In this document: one piece after another, positions 29,137 through 37,043 of the stretch
How the letters are laid out: each line of letters begins with the position of its first letter
Numbering within the stretch: the first letter of the stretch is position 1
NCBI RefSeq assembly: GCF_002899825.2
Contig: NZ_PPED02000003.1
Span: 514,263-578,262, forward strand
From: Chryseobacterium phosphatilyticum
Lineage (GTDB): Bacteria; Bacteroidota; Bacteroidia; Flavobacteriales; Weeksellaceae
Direction: 5' to 3'
Length of the DNA stretch: 64,000 nucleotides
Made by a program: the position numbers and the translations under genes
Notes under the pieces: model-generated
Told to the model about the DNA's origin: nothing
The model's database searches: none
What the model saw: the letters and a program-made list of their open reading frames with translations, nothing else

Positions 29137-29706
29137 ATGAAAAACAACTCATCCTTAAAAGGCTTACTTATTGCAGCTGTGGCGTTTATCGTTGCCTTTG
29201 GGATCTACTTCCTTTTTTTAGCCAAGAAGAATTATTATGTTGTAGATAATCCTACCCCGAATACGTATTATTTTAAAATCAATAATGGTTCCGAGGGAAT
29301 CATTTCAGCGGGGCAGTATGTGCATGTGGATCTGAAGAAGGGGAAAAACTCTATTCAGGTTTTTGACCAAAATAAAAAAATGCTTTACGATTCAGCATTT
29401 GAAGTGAATAAACTTCGCGGTTTGCTCAACATTGCCCATCAGGATTACTATGTGAATGAACAGTACTACGGCTATAATCTTAAAAAAGACTCATTGTTGA
29501 TGTCTTTAGATAAGACCGTTATTGATGGAAAAGATTATGTCGGAGGAGCAAAGCGTTTCAATAAGCTTTACACAGAAGATTTTTATTACAATGTGGATGA
29601 AGACTATGATAAAGTGATCAAGAATATCCAGAAAGTGGAATCGAGATCTAAAGTTTTCAGAAAGCAGGATTACCTAAATTATTACAAAGAATATTACAAG
29701 TTTTAA
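29137..29706 (+). CDS. membrane-anchored hypothetical protein upstream of ubiE/menG
   Basis: 189 residues. One N-terminal transmembrane helix (about 8-28) followed by a hydrophilic, tyrosine-rich domain (KNYYVVDNPTPNTYYFKINN near 31-50; the C terminus ends YYKEYYKF). No known domain recognised. It ends 3 bases before the ubiE start, and porT follows that, so the three are one transcription unit; this suggests a link to the envelope, but no function can be given. Confidence 0.72.
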   Translation: MKNNSSLKGLLIAAVAFIVAFGIYFLFLAKKNYYVVDNPTPNTYYFKINNGSEGIISAGQYVHVDLKKGKNSIQVFDQNKKMLYDSAFEVNKLRGLLNIAHQDYYVNEQYYGYNLKKDSLLMSLDKTVIDGKDYVGGAKRFNKLYTEDFYYNVDEDYDKVIKNIQKVESRSKVFRKQDYLNYYKEYYKF

Positions 29707-29709
29707 GTT

Positions 29710-30441
29710 TTGACAAAAGATATCACCAAAGTTACTCCCTACAATTCAGAGGCTACAAAAAAAAGCCAGGTAGAGGATATGTTCGACAATATTGCACCGA
29801 AGTATGACCTTTTGAACCATGTTTTATCCATGAAAATTGATGTTTTATGGAGAAATAAACTGGTGAGATGGATGAAAAATGATGACCCGCAGGAAGTGCT
29901 GGATGTGGCTACTGGAACGGGAGATCTGGCTATTACCATCGAAAAAGGAACCGGTTCAAAAGTAGTTGGTTTAGATTTATCACAACAAATGCTCAATGTT
30001 GGCGTTATTAAAATAAAAAAACTTAAATTAGACGGCAAAATTTCCATGCAAAAAGGAGATGCAGAAAATTTACCTTTCGAGGACAATAGATTTGATGCTG
30101 TTTCCGTTGCATTTGGAGTAAGGAATTTTGAAAACCTTACGAAAGGTTTGGCAGAGTTAAGAAGAGTAGTGAAAGATAACAAGAGTGTTTATATACTGGA
30201 GTTTTCAAAGGTTGAGGGGTTTATGGGACCATTTTATATGTTTTATTTCAAAAATATATTACCTGCCATAGGCAGGCTGGTTTCTAAAGATAATAGGGCA
30301 TATACATACCTTCCGGATTCTGTAAATGCTTTTCCTTTTGGGGAGAAGATGAAGCAAATTCTTTTAGATACGGGATTTAAGAAAGTTGAATATAAAAAAC
30401 TAAGTTTAGGGATAGCCACAATTTATAAAGCAACAAAGTAA
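29710..30441 (+). CDS. ubiE: demethylmenaquinone methyltransferase
   Basis: 243 residues, class I SAM-dependent methyltransferase that performs the last C-methylation of menaquinone (menG/ubiE). Starts with TTG at 29710, three bases after the previous stop; no ATG precedes the conserved VEDMFDNIAPKYDLLNHVLS opening. The SAM motif is LDVATGTGDLAI near 65-76, followed by VGLDLSQQML, and the UbiE signatures FGVRNFENLTKGLAELRRV near 137 and PDSVNAFP near 201 are present. The menaquinol made here would feed the cytochrome bd oxidase at 6-8.5 kb. Confidence 0.94.
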   Translation: MTKDITKVTPYNSEATKKSQVEDMFDNIAPKYDLLNHVLSMKIDVLWRNKLVRWMKNDDPQEVLDVATGTGDLAITIEKGTGSKVVGLDLSQQMLNVGVIKIKKLKLDGKISMQKGDAENLPFEDNRFDAVSVAFGVRNFENLTKGLAELRRVVKDNKSVYILEFSKVEGFMGPFYMFYFKNILPAIGRLVSKDNRAYTYLPDSVNAFPFGEKMKQILLDTGFKKVEYKKLSLGIATIYKATK

Positions 30442-30444
30442 CCT

Positions 30445-31227
30445 ATGAATAAATTTCTATTAAAAGCACTGGTTTTGACCTCAGTAAATGTTGCCGTTTT
30501 TGCAAACGCGCAATTTAGAACCCGAAACAGAATGGATAAGTTGGAAGATTTCGACGAACAGAAATTCAGTTGGGGGTTTTATTTGAACGGGAACAGACTA
30601 GACTACCGCATTGTACTGCATCCGAGGTATGGTATGAATGAAAACCAAAATCTTGTTACCTCTAAAGAAAGTTACAGTTTCGGTGCGGGACTTATCGCAA
30701 AATGGAGACTGAATGACTATCTGGATGTAAGATTAGAACCCGGTTTACAGTTTGCTCAAAGACAGTTGACTTTTAATACGCAATCAAATGACATCTATGC
30801 AGGTGGATCTTTAACTAATCCTCCCTTCATGCCGATCCCTTTACAGGAAAAAGATAAAGTAAGAGAAATTAAATCTACATTGGTAGATATTCCTGTAATG
30901 CTGGAACTTCATGGGCAAAGATGGTACAATTCAAGGCCTTATGTCGCAGCAGGGGTAAACTATATTGTGAATTTGCAGTCTAATGCATCTTCCAGCGATG
31001 ATAATATGCAAAGTATTTTCAGATCTACAACACACAATTTTGCGTGGTCTGCGGAAATGGGCATTCAATTTTACTTTAATAAATTCAAACTGACTCCGGG
31101 AATCAGAGGAACATTCTTCATGAACAATGAGAAAGTGGCGGATAATGCTACTACACCTCCATATTGGGCTTCTGCAATCTCTACATTACAGACAAGAGCG
31201 ATTATGTTTGTTCTGAAATTTGAATAA
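30445..31227 (+). CDS. porT: type IX secretion protein PorT-like outer-membrane beta-barrel
   Basis: 260 residues, signal peptide about 1-22 (ANAQ). The mature protein has the eight-strand porin-like pattern of PorT/SprT: SWGFYLNGNRLDYRIV, SYSFGAGLIAKWRLNDYLDVRLEPGLQFAQR, VDIPVMLELHG, RPYVAAGVNYIVNLQ and an aromatic C terminus (FVLKFE). In flavobacteria the T9SS gene sprT/porT sits directly behind ubiE, exactly as here (3-base gap), which supports the assignment. It works in the type IX secretion pathway that would export cargo such as the protein at 17329. Confidence 0.85.
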   Translation: MNKFLLKALVLTSVNVAVFANAQFRTRNRMDKLEDFDEQKFSWGFYLNGNRLDYRIVLHPRYGMNENQNLVTSKESYSFGAGLIAKWRLNDYLDVRLEPGLQFAQRQLTFNTQSNDIYAGGSLTNPPFMPIPLQEKDKVREIKSTLVDIPVMLELHGQRWYNSRPYVAAGVNYIVNLQSNASSSDDNMQSIFRSTTHNFAWSAEMGIQFYFNKFKLTPGIRGTFFMNNEKVADNATTPPYWASAISTLQTRAIMFVLKFE

Positions 31228-31250
31228 AAAATATCCTATTGAAAATATAC

Positions 31251-31278
31251 AGGAGATGCTTTTGCATCTCCTTTTTTG
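31251..31278 (+). terminator. terminator of the ubiE-porT unit
   Basis: A 9-base stem (AGGAGATGC / GCATCTCCT) with a TTTT loop and T tract, 24 bases after the porT stop. Confidence 0.9.
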
Positions 31279-31309
31279 TGGAGAGACCAAAATATAGTGG
31301 GTTTTATTT

Positions 31310-31338
31310 TTGTTAGTGTTATTATTTTTTTATTTTTG
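31310..31338 (+). promoter_or_regulatory. promoter of the coiled-coil/zapA unit
   Basis: TTG at 31310-31312, an 18-base spacer and TATTTTTG at 31331-31338 match the Bacteroidetes TTG-N~19-TANNTTTG consensus. The ATG follows at 31365. Confidence 0.6.
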
Positions 31339-31364
31339 CTTCAAGTTAGAATATACAACCTGAA

Positions 31365-31667
31365 ATGCTTCAAGATTTAGAAAACAATTTTTCAGAATTA
31401 GAGAGAAAGATTTTGGCTCTTCAAAAGAATTATAAAAATCTTACTGAAAGATTAACAGAATTAAGTGCTGAGCATGAAGACTTGAAGAAGAAGTATGATG
31501 AGGAGAGACGAAGAAATCAGGTATTAGCAGAAGAACAAAAAAATATAAAGCTTTATTCAGCAATATCAGGGAATCCTGAACACAATAGGTTAATGAAAAA
31601 TCATATCAACAGATTGGTGAAGGAAATTGATTTCTGTATTGCTCAGCTTCAAAACAGTGGACTATAA
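31365..31667 (+). CDS. small coiled-coil protein coupled to zapA
   Basis: 100 residues, almost entirely helical: a coiled coil from about 3 to 70 (ELERKILALQKNYKNLTERL ... DLKKKYDEERRRNQ) and a short C-terminal helix. No signal peptide. Its stop overlaps the zapA start by one base, so it is translationally coupled to a cell-division protein. By position and shape it may be a ZapB-like partner of ZapA at the division ring, but sequence similarity to E. coli ZapB cannot be claimed. Confidence 0.75.
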   Translation: MLQDLENNFSELERKILALQKNYKNLTERLTELSAEHEDLKKKYDEERRRNQVLAEEQKNIKLYSAISGNPEHNRLMKNHINRLVKEIDFCIAQLQNSGL

Positions 31668-31954
31668 TGGAGGTAAGGAGAATAACCATAAACATTGCAG
31701 GAAGGGTATATCCGCTGAACGTACCGGCAGCAGAGGAAGAAACTTTGCGTAAAGTCGGGAAGCAGATCGAAAATATGATTAAAGATTTTGAACAAAACTT
31801 CGATGTTAGAGATAAACAGGATGCGTTAGCCATGTGTGCCCTGAAGTTGGGAACCAACGCTGAAGTGGTCTCTCTTAACTACGAAAAAAATATTAATTCT
31901 ACCAACGAAAGATTAACACAAATTAATCAAACGTTGAATGAAATCGGGAAATAG
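31667..31954 (+). CDS. zapA: cell division protein ZapA
   Basis: 95 residues. ZapA binds and cross-links FtsZ at the division ring. The N-terminal half has the ZapA fold opening RITINIAGRVYPLNVPAAEEETLRKVGKQIENMI, and the KQDALAMCALKLGTNAEVV helix is diagnostic; a C-terminal coiled coil mediates dimers. TAATG overlap with the preceding gene. A 6S RNA gene follows, the same neighbour order as in many Gram-negatives (zapA-ssrS). Confidence 0.92.
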   Translation: MEVRRITINIAGRVYPLNVPAAEEETLRKVGKQIENMIKDFEQNFDVRDKQDALAMCALKLGTNAEVVSLNYEKNINSTNERLTQINQTLNEIGK

Positions 31955-31974
31955 ATTTTTTTTCCCGGAAAAAG

Positions 31975-32145
31975 ACTGCCTACAATAATTCTAACACATT
32001 AAAGGTAAACTCAACGCTAAACAATTGCCGAACGAATGTCCATTAAATGGCGTGCCGGATTTCCGGATTACAGATAATGGAAATCAGTTCAAATCGTGTT
32101 GATTAGGAGTTTACTCTCAATCTCTGAATTGTTGTGGGCTTTTTT
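31975..32145 (+). ncRNA. ssrS: 6S RNA, Flavobacteria type
   Basis: The zapA-rny gap folds into the long 6S-like hairpin that mimics an open promoter and binds RNA polymerase. The closing stem pairs 31978-31991 with 32126-32139 over 14 bases, all Watson-Crick or G-U. A second stem pairs GGTAAACTC (32003-32011) with GAGTTTACT (32107-32115), and CAACGC (32012-32017) pairs with GTGTTG (32096-32101). Unpaired strands separate the stems, as expected around the central bubble. The 3' arm runs straight into TTTTTT, a terminator. Position beside zapA is a known 6S location. Exact ends are estimated. Confidence 0.82.
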
Positions 32146-32186
32146 ATTTTAAAGGATATGAATACAATTAAAACTCAATATACATT

Positions 32187-33752
32187 ATGATAGAAGTTAT
32201 AGTCGGTGTTATTTGTTTAGTAATCGGAGCCGCAGTGGGAATGATTTTCTCCAAAAGCTCTTTGAATACTAAGGCAAAATTTATTATAGATGATGCAAAG
32301 AAAAACGCCGAAAACCTTATAGAAAAAGCTAACGTACAAGCTGAATCCATAAAGAAAGAAAAGAACCTTCAGGCAAAAGAAAAGTTTCTTGAACTAAAAT
32401 CTCAGCACGATTCTGATATCCAGTCCCGCGAAAAGAAAATGCAGGAGGTAGAAAAAAGAACGAAGGATAAAGAACATAAGCTTAATGATGAGCTTAGTAA
32501 AGTAGGAAAGCTTGAAAAGGATTTAGATAAGCAGATTGCAGATTATTCTAAGAAGAATGAAATTCTGGAAAGAAAACAACAGGAATTAGATACAGCAACC
32601 GCTAAGAAAGTAGAAATACTTGAAAAAATTTCTAATTATACTGCAGATGAAGCTAAGGCAGAATTGGTAGAAACCATGAGAGCTGAAGCAAAAACAAGAG
32701 CTCAGGCACATGTTCAGAGTATCATGGAAGAAGCTCAGATGAATGCGAAAAATGAAGCCAGAAAAATCGTTATCCAAACGATCCAGAGAATCGGAACCGA
32801 GCAGGCTATCGAAAATTCAGTGTCTGTTTTCAACATCGAATCTGATGAGGTAAAAGGTAGAATTATTGGTAGAGAAGGTAGAAATATCCGTGCTTTAGAA
32901 GCGGTAACAGGAGTAGAGATTATCGTTGATGATACTCCGGAAGCTATTCTTCTTTCATGTTTCGATCCTGTAAGAAGAGAGATCGCAAGATTATCTTTAC
33001 ACAGATTGGTTACAGATGGTAGAATTCACCCGGCGAGAATTGAAGAAGTTGTTGAAAAAACAAGAAAACAAATCGAAGAGGAGATCATTGAAGTGGGGAA
33101 AAGAACCATTATTGATTTAGGAATCCACGGATTACACCCTGAATTGATTAAGATCGTAGGTAGAATGAAATACCGTTCTTCTTACGGACAAAACTTGTTA
33201 CAGCACTCAAGAGAAGTCGCTAATATTGCTGCAACTATGGCTGCTGAATTGGGATTAAACGTAAAATTAGCCAAGAGAGCAGGTCTGTTACACGATATCG
33301 GTAAAGTTCCTGAACAGGAATCTGAATTACCTCACGCTTTATTAGGAATGCAATGGGCTGAGAAATATGGTGAAAATCCTGAAGTAGTAAATGCTATCGG
33401 AGCTCACCACGACGAAATTGAAATGAAGTCATTATTATCTCCGATCATTCAGGTTGCCGATGCCATCTCAGGAGCAAGACCGGGAGCAAGAAGACAAGTA
33501 CTGGAATCTTACATCCAAAGACTGAAAGACCTTGAATCTGCTGCATTAAGCTTCGATGGAGTATCCAGTGCTTACGCAATCCAGGCGGGTAGAGAATTAA
33601 GAGTAATGGTAGAGAGCGGGAAAGTAAATGACGAAGTAGCGTCTCAGCTTTCTTATGACATCTCTGAAAAGATCCAGAATGAACTGACTTATCCGGGACA
33701 AGTGAAAGTAACAGTAATCAGAGAAACGAGAGCTGTGAATATTGCAAGATAA
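32187..33752 (+). CDS. rny: ribonuclease Y
   Basis: 521 residues, membrane-anchored endoribonuclease that starts mRNA decay. An N-terminal helix (about 2-22) anchors it, a long coiled coil runs to about 200, then the KH RNA-binding domain with [20 protein letters not shown] near 215-235, and the HD hydrolase domain with [10 protein letters not shown] near 342 and the metal-binding [11 protein letters not shown] near 368. Length matches RNase Y. It is preceded by the 6S RNA gene and followed by a clear terminator. Confidence 0.96.
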   Translation: MIEVIVGVICLVIGAAVGMIFSKSSLNTKAKFIIDDAKKNAENLIEKANVQAESIKKEKNLQAKEKFLELKSQHDSDIQSREKKMQEVEKRTKDKEHKLNDELSKVGKLEKDLDKQIADYSKKNEILERKQQELDTATAKKVEILEKISNYTADEAKAELVETMRAEAKTRAQAHVQSIMEEAQMNAKNEARKIVIQTIQRIGTEQAIENSVSVFNIESDEVKGRIIGREGRNIRALEAVTGVEIIVDDTPEAILLSCFDPVRREIARLSLHRLVTDGRIHPARIEEVVEKTRKQIEEEIIEVGKRTIIDLGIHGLHPELIKIVGRMKYRSSYGQNLLQHSREVANIAATMAAELGLNVKLAKRAGLLHDIGKVPEQESELPHALLGMQWAEKYGENPEVVNAIGAHHDEIEMKSLLSPIIQVADAISGARPGARRQVLESYIQRLKDLESAALSFDGVSSAYAIQAGRELRVMVESGKVNDEVASQLSYDISEKIQNELTYPGQVKVTVIRETRAVNIAR

Positions 33753-33774
33753 TAATCAGACAAAGATATTTTAT

Positions 33775-33810
33775 AAAAACCTTTCAAGAAATTGAAAGGT
33801 TTTTTATTTT
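33775..33810 (+). terminator. rny terminator
   Basis: AAAAACCTTTCAA / TTGAAAGGTTTTT stem with a GAAA tetraloop and T tract, 22 bases after the rny stop. Confidence 0.92.
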
Positions 33811-33825
33811 TATCAAAACTTAAAA

Positions 33826-35067
33826 ATGCAAGAACTGTCCATGTCTTCAAAACTGAAGTACATTTTCTCTATTCCCGTTATTATTTCTGCCTTAGGCTAC
33901 TTTGTCGATATCTATGACCTTTTATTGTTTGGGATTGTAAGAATTCCAAGCTTAAAGGCCTTAGGTCTTAATCCGGATGCTGATGGAACCTTTATTCTGA
34001 ATTGTCAGATGATTGGGCTCCTTATTGGAGGCGTTTTCTGGGGGATTTTTGGAGACAAGAAAGGCAGGCTATCCGTATTGTTCGGGTCGATTTTAGTGTA
34101 TTCTTTAGCCAATATTGCGTGTGGATTCCTTCCTTATTTTCCCAAAGAGCATTTAGTATATCAATATGCCGCCCTAAGATTCATTGCCGGTATTGGACTA
34201 GCTGGTGAGCTCGGAGCGGGAATTACATTGGTTTCTGAAAGTCTGCCAAAGAGTTTAAGAGCCATTGGGACATCTGTAGTAGCTGGTTTTGGATTAATGG
34301 GGGCAGTAGTAGCACAACTTACTGTAGAATTGGCAGGAGGATGGAATATATCGTACATCATTGGAGGAGTAATGGGAATCTTACTCCTGTTGCTAAGAAT
34401 AAGCGTCTCGGAATCCGGAATCTATAAAAACATTGTGCATAAAAATGTTTCTAAAGGGAATTTTCTATCCTTTTTCACGAATAAAGACAGGTTGATCAGA
34501 TACTTAAAATGCATTGCGGTAGGATTGCCTACCTGGTATTGTATCGGTATTCTTGCTGTTTTGGCGAATCAGTTTGCCTCCGAGTTTGGAATAAAAGACC
34601 TTAATCCCGGAAAAGCTATAATGTGGGCTTATATAGGGATTTCTGTGGGTGATTTGATGAGTGGTTTTATTTCTCATGCTTTGAAATCCCGTAAAATGGC
34701 CATATTTTATATGTTAATATTCACTTTGGTGGGGGTAGCCATAATGCTCTTTGGCAATACAGACACAGAAACTAAATATTACTTATTTTGTGTATGGTTG
34801 GGTTTTGGAACCGGATATTGGGCCATGTTTGTTACCCTTGCAGCAGAACAGTTCGGAACTAATATCAGGAATACGGCGACAACGACCGTTCCAAATATGG
34901 TAAGAGGTCTGGTACCTGTTATGATTCTGGCTTTTGACTCTCTTAAAGGTAGTTTTTCTGTAGTGGAGAGTGCTGCCATTGTTGGAATAGTTGTATTTGG
35001 GTTGGCCTTTTATTCTGCCCTTACCATCTCAGAAACACATGATAGAGATCTTGAGTTTACCGAATAA
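33826..35067 (+). CDS. MFS transporter, metabolite:proton symporter type
   Basis: 413 residues, twelve hydrophobic helices. The loop after helix 2 carries the MFS signature GDKKGRLSVLFGS near 75-87, and the LRFIAGIGLAGELGAGITLVSESLPKSLRA block near 117-146 resembles the metabolite:H+ symporter group (dicarboxylate, aromatic acid or sugar-acid carriers). A second MSSK start 15 bases downstream is possible. Substrate not recognisable. It precedes the two small Cys-rich peptide genes, but a 130-base gap with its own -7 box separates them, so export of those peptides is not implied. Confidence 0.85.
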   Translation: MQELSMSSKLKYIFSIPVIISALGYFVDIYDLLLFGIVRIPSLKALGLNPDADGTFILNCQMIGLLIGGVFWGIFGDKKGRLSVLFGSILVYSLANIACGFLPYFPKEHLVYQYAALRFIAGIGLAGELGAGITLVSESLPKSLRAIGTSVVAGFGLMGAVVAQLTVELAGGWNISYIIGGVMGILLLLLRISVSESGIYKNIVHKNVSKGNFLSFFTNKDRLIRYLKCIAVGLPTWYCIGILAVLANQFASEFGIKDLNPGKAIMWAYIGISVGDLMSGFISHALKSRKMAIFYMLIFTLVGVAIMLFGNTDTETKYYLFCVWLGFGTGYWAMFVTLAAEQFGTNIRNTATTTVPNMVRGLVPVMILAFDSLKGSFSVVESAAIVGIVVFGLAFYSALTISETHDRDLEFTE

Positions 35068-35197
35068 TTGTTTCTTTTTCATTTCTTTAAAAGTCAGAAT
35101 TTTAGTTAATTAACTTTTTTTGTTATTTTAAAAAGGTATTATTTTGTTACTTTTGAAAAGAGACGAACTAAATTATTTTAACTAAAATCAAATCATT

Positions 35198-35377
35198 ATG
35201 TCACAAAAAATTTTAAAAAATGCTAAGAAGCTCGAACGGGAGAACCTCAAAGATATTATCGGAGGGATAAGCGGTAACCCGGATTTATCTCTTTGTGGAT
35301 GCAGTTGTACAGGTGCAGTAACAGGCCCGTCATACTGTGTGAAATATAAAAGATGCCTGCAGGTGATGACCTGCTAA
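35198..35377 (+). CDS. double-glycine-leader, six-cysteine peptide 1 (bacteriocin-like/RiPP-precursor-like)
   Basis: 59 residues. The leader (about 1-23) ends LERENLKDIIGG, a double-glycine leader like those of bacteriocins and of the 'bacteriocin-like' peptides of Chryseobacterium. The 36-residue core (ISGNPDLSLCGCSC...) has cysteines at 33, 35, 37, 47, 53 and 59, exactly the spacing of the next peptide (CxCxC-x9-C-x5-C-x5-C). A -7 box TACTTTTG lies at 35148-35155 and a strong terminator follows, so it is a monocistronic small gene. There is no modification enzyme or C39-peptidase exporter nearby. Disulphide- or metal-bound secreted peptide is inference; bactericidal activity is unproven. 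Confidence 0.82.
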   Translation: MSQKILKNAKKLERENLKDIIGGISGNPDLSLCGCSCTGAVTGPSYCVKYKRCLQVMTC

Positions 35378-35395
35378 CGGAAAGTATAACTATTT

Positions 35396-35432
35396 AATAA
35401 TACCTTTTGAGAAATCAAAAGGTATTATTTTT
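35396..35432 (+). terminator. terminator of peptide 1
   Basis: A 15-base perfect stem (right arm 35415-35429) around a GAAA loop, followed by T-rich sequence, 18 bases after the stop. Confidence 0.9.
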
Positions 35433-35699
35433 ATTACTCATTAAGATGATGCCCGGGAAATAACGATGGCATTTTCAGTCACAGATAAGGTTTTCTGAAA
35501 TCTGTAATAAAGCCATGAAATTCATTGAATAAATTACTTGTTTAATAAATAAATGAGGTTTCTCCGGATTTTGAACATATTAATAAGGTTTAAATCAATG
35601 TATTATTAAATTTTGTTGTAAAATATGTTGCGAATATTTAATATTTGTTTAACTTTGGGAAGTAACTAAAACTATATTGTTTAATTAAAACTAAATCAC
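35433..35699 (+). other. gap between peptides 1 and 2 with nested inverted repeats
   Basis: No open frame is visible. At 35466-35516 two nested complementary pairs occur: ATGGC/GCCAT outside and ACAGAT/ATCTGT inside. These could form a branched hairpin, but no known RNA family is recognised. The promoter of peptide 2 lies at the right end (35628-35657). Confidence 0.4.
35628..35657 (+). promoter_or_regulatory. promoter of peptide 2
   Basis: TTG at 35628-35630, exactly 19 bases, then TAACTTTG at 35650-35657: a full match to the Bacteroidetes housekeeping promoter. The ATG is 42 bases downstream. Confidence 0.75.
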
Positions 35700-35882
35700 A
35701 TGAATCGTATTAAAAATGCTAAAAAATTAAGAAAAGCAGATCTTAAGAACATCTCCGGAGGAGTGAGTGGAAATCCTGATTTATCACTTTGCGGATGCAG
35801 CTGTTCAGGCTCTGTAACAGGTCCATGGTATTGTGTGCAATATATTGGATGTCCTCAGGTTTATACTTGCGGAGAGATCTAA
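35700..35882 (+). CDS. double-glycine-leader, six-cysteine peptide 2 (paralogue of peptide 1)
   Basis: 60 residues, leader MNRIKNAKKLRKADLKNISGG, core of 39 residues beginning VSGNPDLSLCGCSC. Cysteines 31, 33, 35, 45, 51 and 57 have the same spacing as in peptide 1, and GNPDLSLCGCSC plus VTGP are shared nearly word for word, so the two genes are a diverged tandem duplication. The core differs mostly between the last cysteines (WYCVQYIGCPQVYTC against SYCVKYKRCLQVMTC). A full promoter precedes it and a 16-base-pair terminator follows. No maturation gene is adjacent. Confidence 0.85.
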   Translation: MNRIKNAKKLRKADLKNISGGVSGNPDLSLCGCSCSGSVTGPWYCVQYIGCPQVYTCGEI

Positions 35883-35922
35883 GAAACTATTTTACATGAA
35901 ATAAACATTTCCACATTTAATA

Positions 35923-35960
35923 AGCGGGACCCTTTTGATTTCAAAAGGGTCCCGCTGCTT
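35923..35960. terminator. bidirectional terminator, peptide 2 / yeiH
   Basis: A perfect 16-base stem (AGCGGGACCCTTTTGA / TCAAAAGGGTCCCGCT) with a 2-base gap lies between convergent genes. T tracts on either side are weak, but the stem is the strongest in the region. Confidence 0.8.
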
Positions 35961-36896
35961 TTAGTGAATGATGTACACCAGGCTGCCAACACTTATAGTT
36001 ACCCAAAGCAATACTGCCATAAGCAAAGGCTTTAATCCTATTGTTTTCAATGTTTGAATCGAAAGAGTAGAGCCGATGAAAAATAAGGTAAGATTTAAAC
36101 CCGATTTTGCGATAGCAGTGATTGAAGTACTGAAACCGTCAAGAATGGGAAAATAGGTATTTAATACTATAGCCAGAATAAAATATCCTATAAACCATGG
36201 GATTTTTATTTTTGATTCTTTGTTTTTAAAGATAAACATCGTGATCAGTGAGACCGGAATAATCCATAAGGCGCGGGCCAATTTCACTGTGGTAGCAGTT
36301 TTTAATGCTTCATTTCCATATTTACTGGCTGCCCCTACTACAGAACTTGTATCATGAATTCCTACGGCACACCATAATCCAAATTGTTCCTGCGAAAGAT
36401 TCAGAAGATGACCAATGGCAGGATAAACAAACAATGCAATAGAATTTAAGGTAAAAACAATGGCTAATGCCAGAGAAATCTGTTTTGTATTGGGTTTAAT
36501 AATCGGAGCTACAGCAGCAATAGCGCTTCCCCCACAAATGGCAGTTCCTGCAGATAGAAGATACGATAAAGGTCTTTCCAGCTTAAATAATTTCCCTAAA
36601 AGAAATCCTAAAACCATTACCGTTACAATACTCACAACAGTTAATGTTAATCCGGTTTTTCCGGCATGTAAAGCTTCATCGAGCTTTAATCCGAAGCCTA
36701 ATCCTACAATAGAAATTTGTAACAGCAGGTGAATGTATTGATGAAGATTTTTTTCAAAGGGATTTCCTATAAGAACGGCAAGTCCAAAACCTAAAACCAA
36801 TGCTATCGGGGAAGATATAAGCGGAGTTAGACATAAAACAGCCAGTATCATAAAAACGACTTTTCGTACAGCTTCATTTCGAATGAGATCTTTCAT
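35961..36896 (-). CDS. YeiH-family putative sulfate/sulfonate exporter (UPF0324)
   Basis: 311 residues, about ten transmembrane helices. Landmarks of the family: the VGLGFGLKLDEAL segment near 63-75, SAGTAICGGSAIAAVAPIIKP near 115-135 and GIHDTSSVVGAASKYGNEAL near 178-197. Members are annotated as putative sulfate exporters, and E. coli YeiH is controlled by the LysR protein YeiE. Here a LysR gene lies directly upstream on the same strand and a palindromic LysR-type site sits in the gap (36971-36985). The transported anion is not established. Confidence 0.88.
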   Translation of the reverse strand: MKDLIRNEAVRKVVFMILAVLCLTPLISSPIALVLGFGLAVLIGNPFEKNLHQYIHLLLQISIVGLGFGLKLDEALHAGKTGLTLTVVSIVTVMVLGFLLGKLFKLERPLSYLLSAGTAICGGSAIAAVAPIIKPNTKQISLALAIVFTLNSIALFVYPAIGHLLNLSQEQFGLWCAVGIHDTSSVVGAASKYGNEALKTATTVKLARALWIIPVSLITMFIFKNKESKIKIPWFIGYFILAIVLNTYFPILDGFSTSITAIAKSGLNLTLFFIGSTLSIQTLKTIGLKPLLMAVLLWVTISVGSLVYIIH

Positions 36897-36970
36897 ATTG
36901 CGAACTTTAAATTATAAGTCAAAATTCGGCAATATAATATTACGAAATAAATTGTATTTTGTTATATTGA

Positions 36971-36985
36971 ATAACTTTTAGTTAT
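36971..36985. promoter_or_regulatory. LysR-type operator candidate upstream of yeiH
   Basis: ATAACT-TTT-AGTTAT is a perfect inverted repeat that contains the T-N11-A LysR box (T36972 to A36984). It sits 75 bases before the yeiH start and just after the end of the LysR gene. Confidence 0.6.
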
Positions 36986-37043
36986 AATGGTGAGGGCTGA
37001 GTATACTGTTTTATATGGGCATGAAAGAATATATAATACAGGA

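Noticed and set aside
33826..35067. MFS transporter as dedicated exporter of the Cys-rich peptides
   Set aside because: A separate -7 box and 130-base gap lie between them, and double-glycine leaders are normally handled by C39-type ABC exporters.
35198..35882. Peptides 1 and 2 as lantibiotic or microcin genes of a complete cluster
   Set aside because: No modification enzyme, immunity gene or peptidase-containing exporter is in the window; only the precursor-like genes can be claimed.
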